This document shows positions 61,701 to 64,000 of a DNA stretch of 64,000 bases, in pieces. Location of the stretch: NCBI GenBank assembly GCA_032718475.1, contig JAUCBJ010007264.1, forward strand, positions 31,183 to 95,182. The letters run 5' to 3'. Origin of the DNA: Nemertoderma westbladi (Eukaryota > Xenacoelomorpha > Nemertodermatida > Nemertodermatidae). Position numbers and translations under genes: made by a program. The notes below the pieces were generated by a model. It was not told where the DNA came from, made no database searches, and saw only the letters and a list, made by a program, of their open reading frames with translations. Within the stretch, counting starts at the first letter, position 1. Each line of letters begins with the position of its first letter.

Positions 61701-63305
61701 ACTGAATGGTGACGGTCCTACAACTGACAAACCTGACACCTTGATTTTTGGTATTAATTGGAATATTAATGCAGACACCTTAGGTTTTCCAACCCGCAAA
61801 ATTGACGTTCCTGACATTGACAAACTGACAAAACGCCATGTTGTTAGTTCTGCTCCAAAGATATATGATCCCTATGGGTGGTTAGTTCCGGTTACTATTC
61901 GTTCTAAAATGCTAATTCAAGAACTCTGGAAATTAAATTTGAAATGGGATGACGTGATTCCTAGTAATCTGGCTCGTGATTGGTCAAAATTAGTTTGTGA
62001 TTTGAATCTATTATCCGCCTTCTCCATGCCTAGAATGTTGCCACTATCAGACGAAACTGATTTTCATTGCTTTTGTGATGCATCAACTAAGGCTTATGGT
62101 GCCGTTGTTTACATGGTTAACAGCAATGGTTCTGCTTTAGTAACAGCCAAGGCACGTGTTACTCCGGTTAAGAGTGTTGAACGTTTAGCCAGTGGCAGCC
62201 TCACTTTGCCGCAGTTGGAATTGACTGCCATTTTAGTTGGAGCTAGACTATTAACTTACGTTTCTAATATTTATTACAAGGAATTTTTATGCGGTTGTCT
62301 TTTTTTATGGTCTGACAGCACTATTGCTCTATGTTGGTTACAGTCAATCAAACTGGATAAACCGTATGTACGTAATCGAGTTTCAGAAATTCGAGAATTA
62401 CTACCTACTACTACATTCAAACATGTGGGTACGAATGACAATCCAAGTGATCTTTTAACAAGGGGTATCAATTATTCCAAGTTTATTATTTCTGATTTGT
62501 GGAAATATGGCCCAGATTGGTTACCAGATTGTACCCGTTGGCCAAATTCCGTGGTAATAGCTTCTGTTGCTAGTAACCTTATTGATGCTGAGAAGAACGA
62601 CAACGATAAGATTACCAGCATTCTTGGAGATGGAGAAAGGAATGTTATTACCGATGTCTTAAACCCAGCCGATTATAGCGACTACAGTCGTTTATTACGA
62701 GTATCTGCCTGGATTCTGAGATTCGTCCGTAACCTCAAATGTCACAGTAGCTTTTATTGTAATATTGCTCCTGTTCTCGGTGTTAATGACATTAAGGCAG
62801 CCGAAACTTATTGGGTACATAGAATCCAACGTGAGACTTTCACTGAAGTCTTGGATTTCCTTACGACAAAGGGAAATAAGCCCATGGTTTGTAGACGAAC
62901 ACCAGTGCTTGTAAAACAACTACAACTTTTCTTAGATGACACTAATATAATTCGTAGTAAGGGTCGCATTGATTACGCTGATTTAAATTGGAACACGAAA
63001 TTTCCAATTTTGTTGCCTTCTAAACATAGGATTACCGACTTAATCATCTTGGATTTCCATTATCGTCACATGCATGTGGGAGCTTCTCAGACTATCATGC
63101 ATATTAGACAAAACTGGTGGATTCCTCGTATCAGACAGAGAGTAAACTCCTTAGTCCGTAGTTGTAAAAATTGCATTCGTGTTCAAGGACCGTCTTATTC
63201 ATCAGTTCCCATTCCTCCCTTACCTGCCTATCGTGTCCAGGTGTCTCGGCCCTTCATCACAACTGGTGTTGATTATACAGGTGTTCGCGCTTTCGAAGAC
63301 CTTTA
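58711..63305 (+). CDS. BEL-4 Gag-Pol, truncated in integrase
   Basis: One 1531-codon frame; the last 8 codons (from about 63282) belong to the inserted LTR. Gag of the DUF1759 type at about 153-300 (LPVFSGNPVDWTNFWDRF). Zinc knuckles at about 388-447 (CFLCKGEHSVRFC, CTNCLKPEHSNLSKC, CFVCNSRHHTVLHG). Protease with ALFDQGSQRT at about 507, where Gln replaces the usual Ser/Thr of D-S/T-G. RT with motif A DIEKAYFQIGL (about 873), VLFGANCSQF, and YVDN in place of YxDD (about 950), a variant I recall from other BEL/Pao RTs. RNase H with FHCFCDASTKAYG (about 1118). Integrase zinc motif HYRHMHVG ... CKNC (about 1450-1490), and the first catalytic Asp in TGVDYTG just before the break. Confidence 0.93.
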
Positions 63306-64000
63306 GCAGTTTAACCTGCCAAAATTTATATGTCTTTTCGTTAATTAAAACCACTTTAGCATACGACAATAATTTATGCTAATACGCAAAACATTAGCCG
63401 AAGTCAGCCCATGCGCGATCATTCACCCGATGGATCTACACCCGGGAGACTGAATTCGGATGCTTGAATTGTATTATTACAGTGTAAGGTTGCAGTGTAT
63501 ACCTAATGTATTATTCGATAGATCGTTAATAATTAATCTCTGACAGATATTATTGGCTTTCGGGAAATATTAACAGTTCCTTTAGGACGTGGCGCTTTAT
63601 CTATTTAAACAGAACTAAGACTTATACTAAACGCAACGATACTGCTTGGGATTGAAGTATAAAGCGTATTCTTTAGGAAATACTTTGTTACCAATCACAA
63701 TCATACACACTATTCTGCCGACAGTCAGTACATTTGATCACACATAAAGAGAGCAGTAATTGACTCACGTAGGGTCTGCTAAATAACATTGGATTCAATA
63801 CACACCACATTAATATAAATCGCAATTGTTATGTATAGCCGGTCTCTCTAACCTGTAGTGTTATCAAGAAAATTGGGAATTGGGTGATTTATCCGTATTA
63901 TCCAAATAGCAATATTTCCATCAACAAATATTTACAATTAATAACTGACGGTAAAATAACAGTACAAACAATATGATTAATGAGTTAGGTGATATTCGAT
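63282..64000 (-). mobile_element. BEL-3-type LTR, copy 3, cut by window end
   Basis: Starts at the same TGTTCGCGC boundary as 40053 and follows it closely (ACCTTTAGCAGTTTAACCTG, CATGCGCGATCATTCACCC, CGGGAAATATTAACAGTTCC, AGCCGGTCTCTCTAACCT). In LTR orientation it reads on the minus strand, so the window edge hides its start and possibly a complete BEL-3 family element beyond. It lies inside the BEL-4 integrase. Confidence 0.85.

Larger units (their letters stand above)
58253..63281 (+). mobile_element. BEL/Pao retrotransposon BEL-4, interrupted
   Basis: 5' LTR, leader and a single Gag-Pol ORF; the integrase is broken off at 63281 by a BEL-3-type LTR. Because the ORF is otherwise open for 1523 codons, the element was probably intact when interrupted. 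The 3' part would lie beyond the inserted element, outside the window. It is a different lineage from BEL-1/2/3: Gag and Pol are fused in one frame and the RT box is YVDN. Confidence 0.85.

Noticed and set aside
63179-63382. 67-codon ORF across the LTR junction
   Set aside because: It is a chance frame spanning the end of BEL-4 and the inserted LTR.
1-64000. tRNA or rRNA genes
   Set aside because: Read by eye, no stretch with the A-box and B-box pattern or rRNA core sequence was recognised. A tRNAscan run would be needed to exclude degenerate copies.

Overview
The window is from an animal nuclear genome. It is AT-rich, has spliced genes with GT/AG introns, one recognisable host gene (an RPA-interacting protein homologue), and is mostly transposable elements. 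BEL/Pao retrotransposons, a Penelope-like element, several LINEs and MITEs, together with frequent TAGGCCTA and TACTGTA words, suggest a marine invertebrate, possibly a deuterostome. The species cannot be named from the sequence.

Layout. 1-8.2 kb: 3' part of a BEL/Pao element (BEL-1): RT end, RNase H, integrase, then a very large accessory ORF. 8.2-14.9 kb: a second element (BEL-2) on the same strand: RT end to integrase, a minisatellite, a remnant of the same accessory ORF, a hairpin plus polypurine tract, and a 1.26-kb LTR. 15-19 kb: mostly unassigned DNA with a two-exon secreted PAN/apple gene (-). 19.2-22 kb: an LTR and leader of the BEL-3 family, truncated. 22-28.5 kb and 34.9-40.05 kb: a direct segmental duplication. 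Each copy carries LINE fragments, a 22-bp VNTR and a two-exon gene for a small secreted eight-cysteine peptide; copy 1 also holds two MITEs. Between the copies lie a LINE, a dispersed repeat, a degenerate Penelope-like element with a GIY-YIG region, and the RPAIN homologue. 40.05-56.8 kb: BEL-3 (-), at least 16.7 kb: leader, Gag, nucleocapsid/protease, RT/RNase H, integrase, accessory ORF, PPT, LTR. 56.8-58.2 kb: 5' part of a LINE (-). 58.25-63.28 kb: BEL-4 (+), with LTR, PBS-like site and one 1531-codon Gag-Pol ORF cut off inside the integrase by another BEL-3-type LTR that runs out of the window.

Main observation. In three BEL/Pao copies the region downstream of integrase (the env position) holds a protein family I do not recognise. 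It is about 1230-1420 codons long in the two better copies. It has a CxxC/CxxxH block, a long conserved middle domain, CCHC-like zinc knuckles and a basic tail. It has no hydrophobic segments and is separate from the ordinary Gag, which is present in BEL-3. BEL-1 also carries five hairpins with one conserved tip but different, locally self-complementary stems. All accessory copies have isolated in-frame stop codons, so the copies here may be dead or may depend on readthrough; the sequence alone does not decide this.
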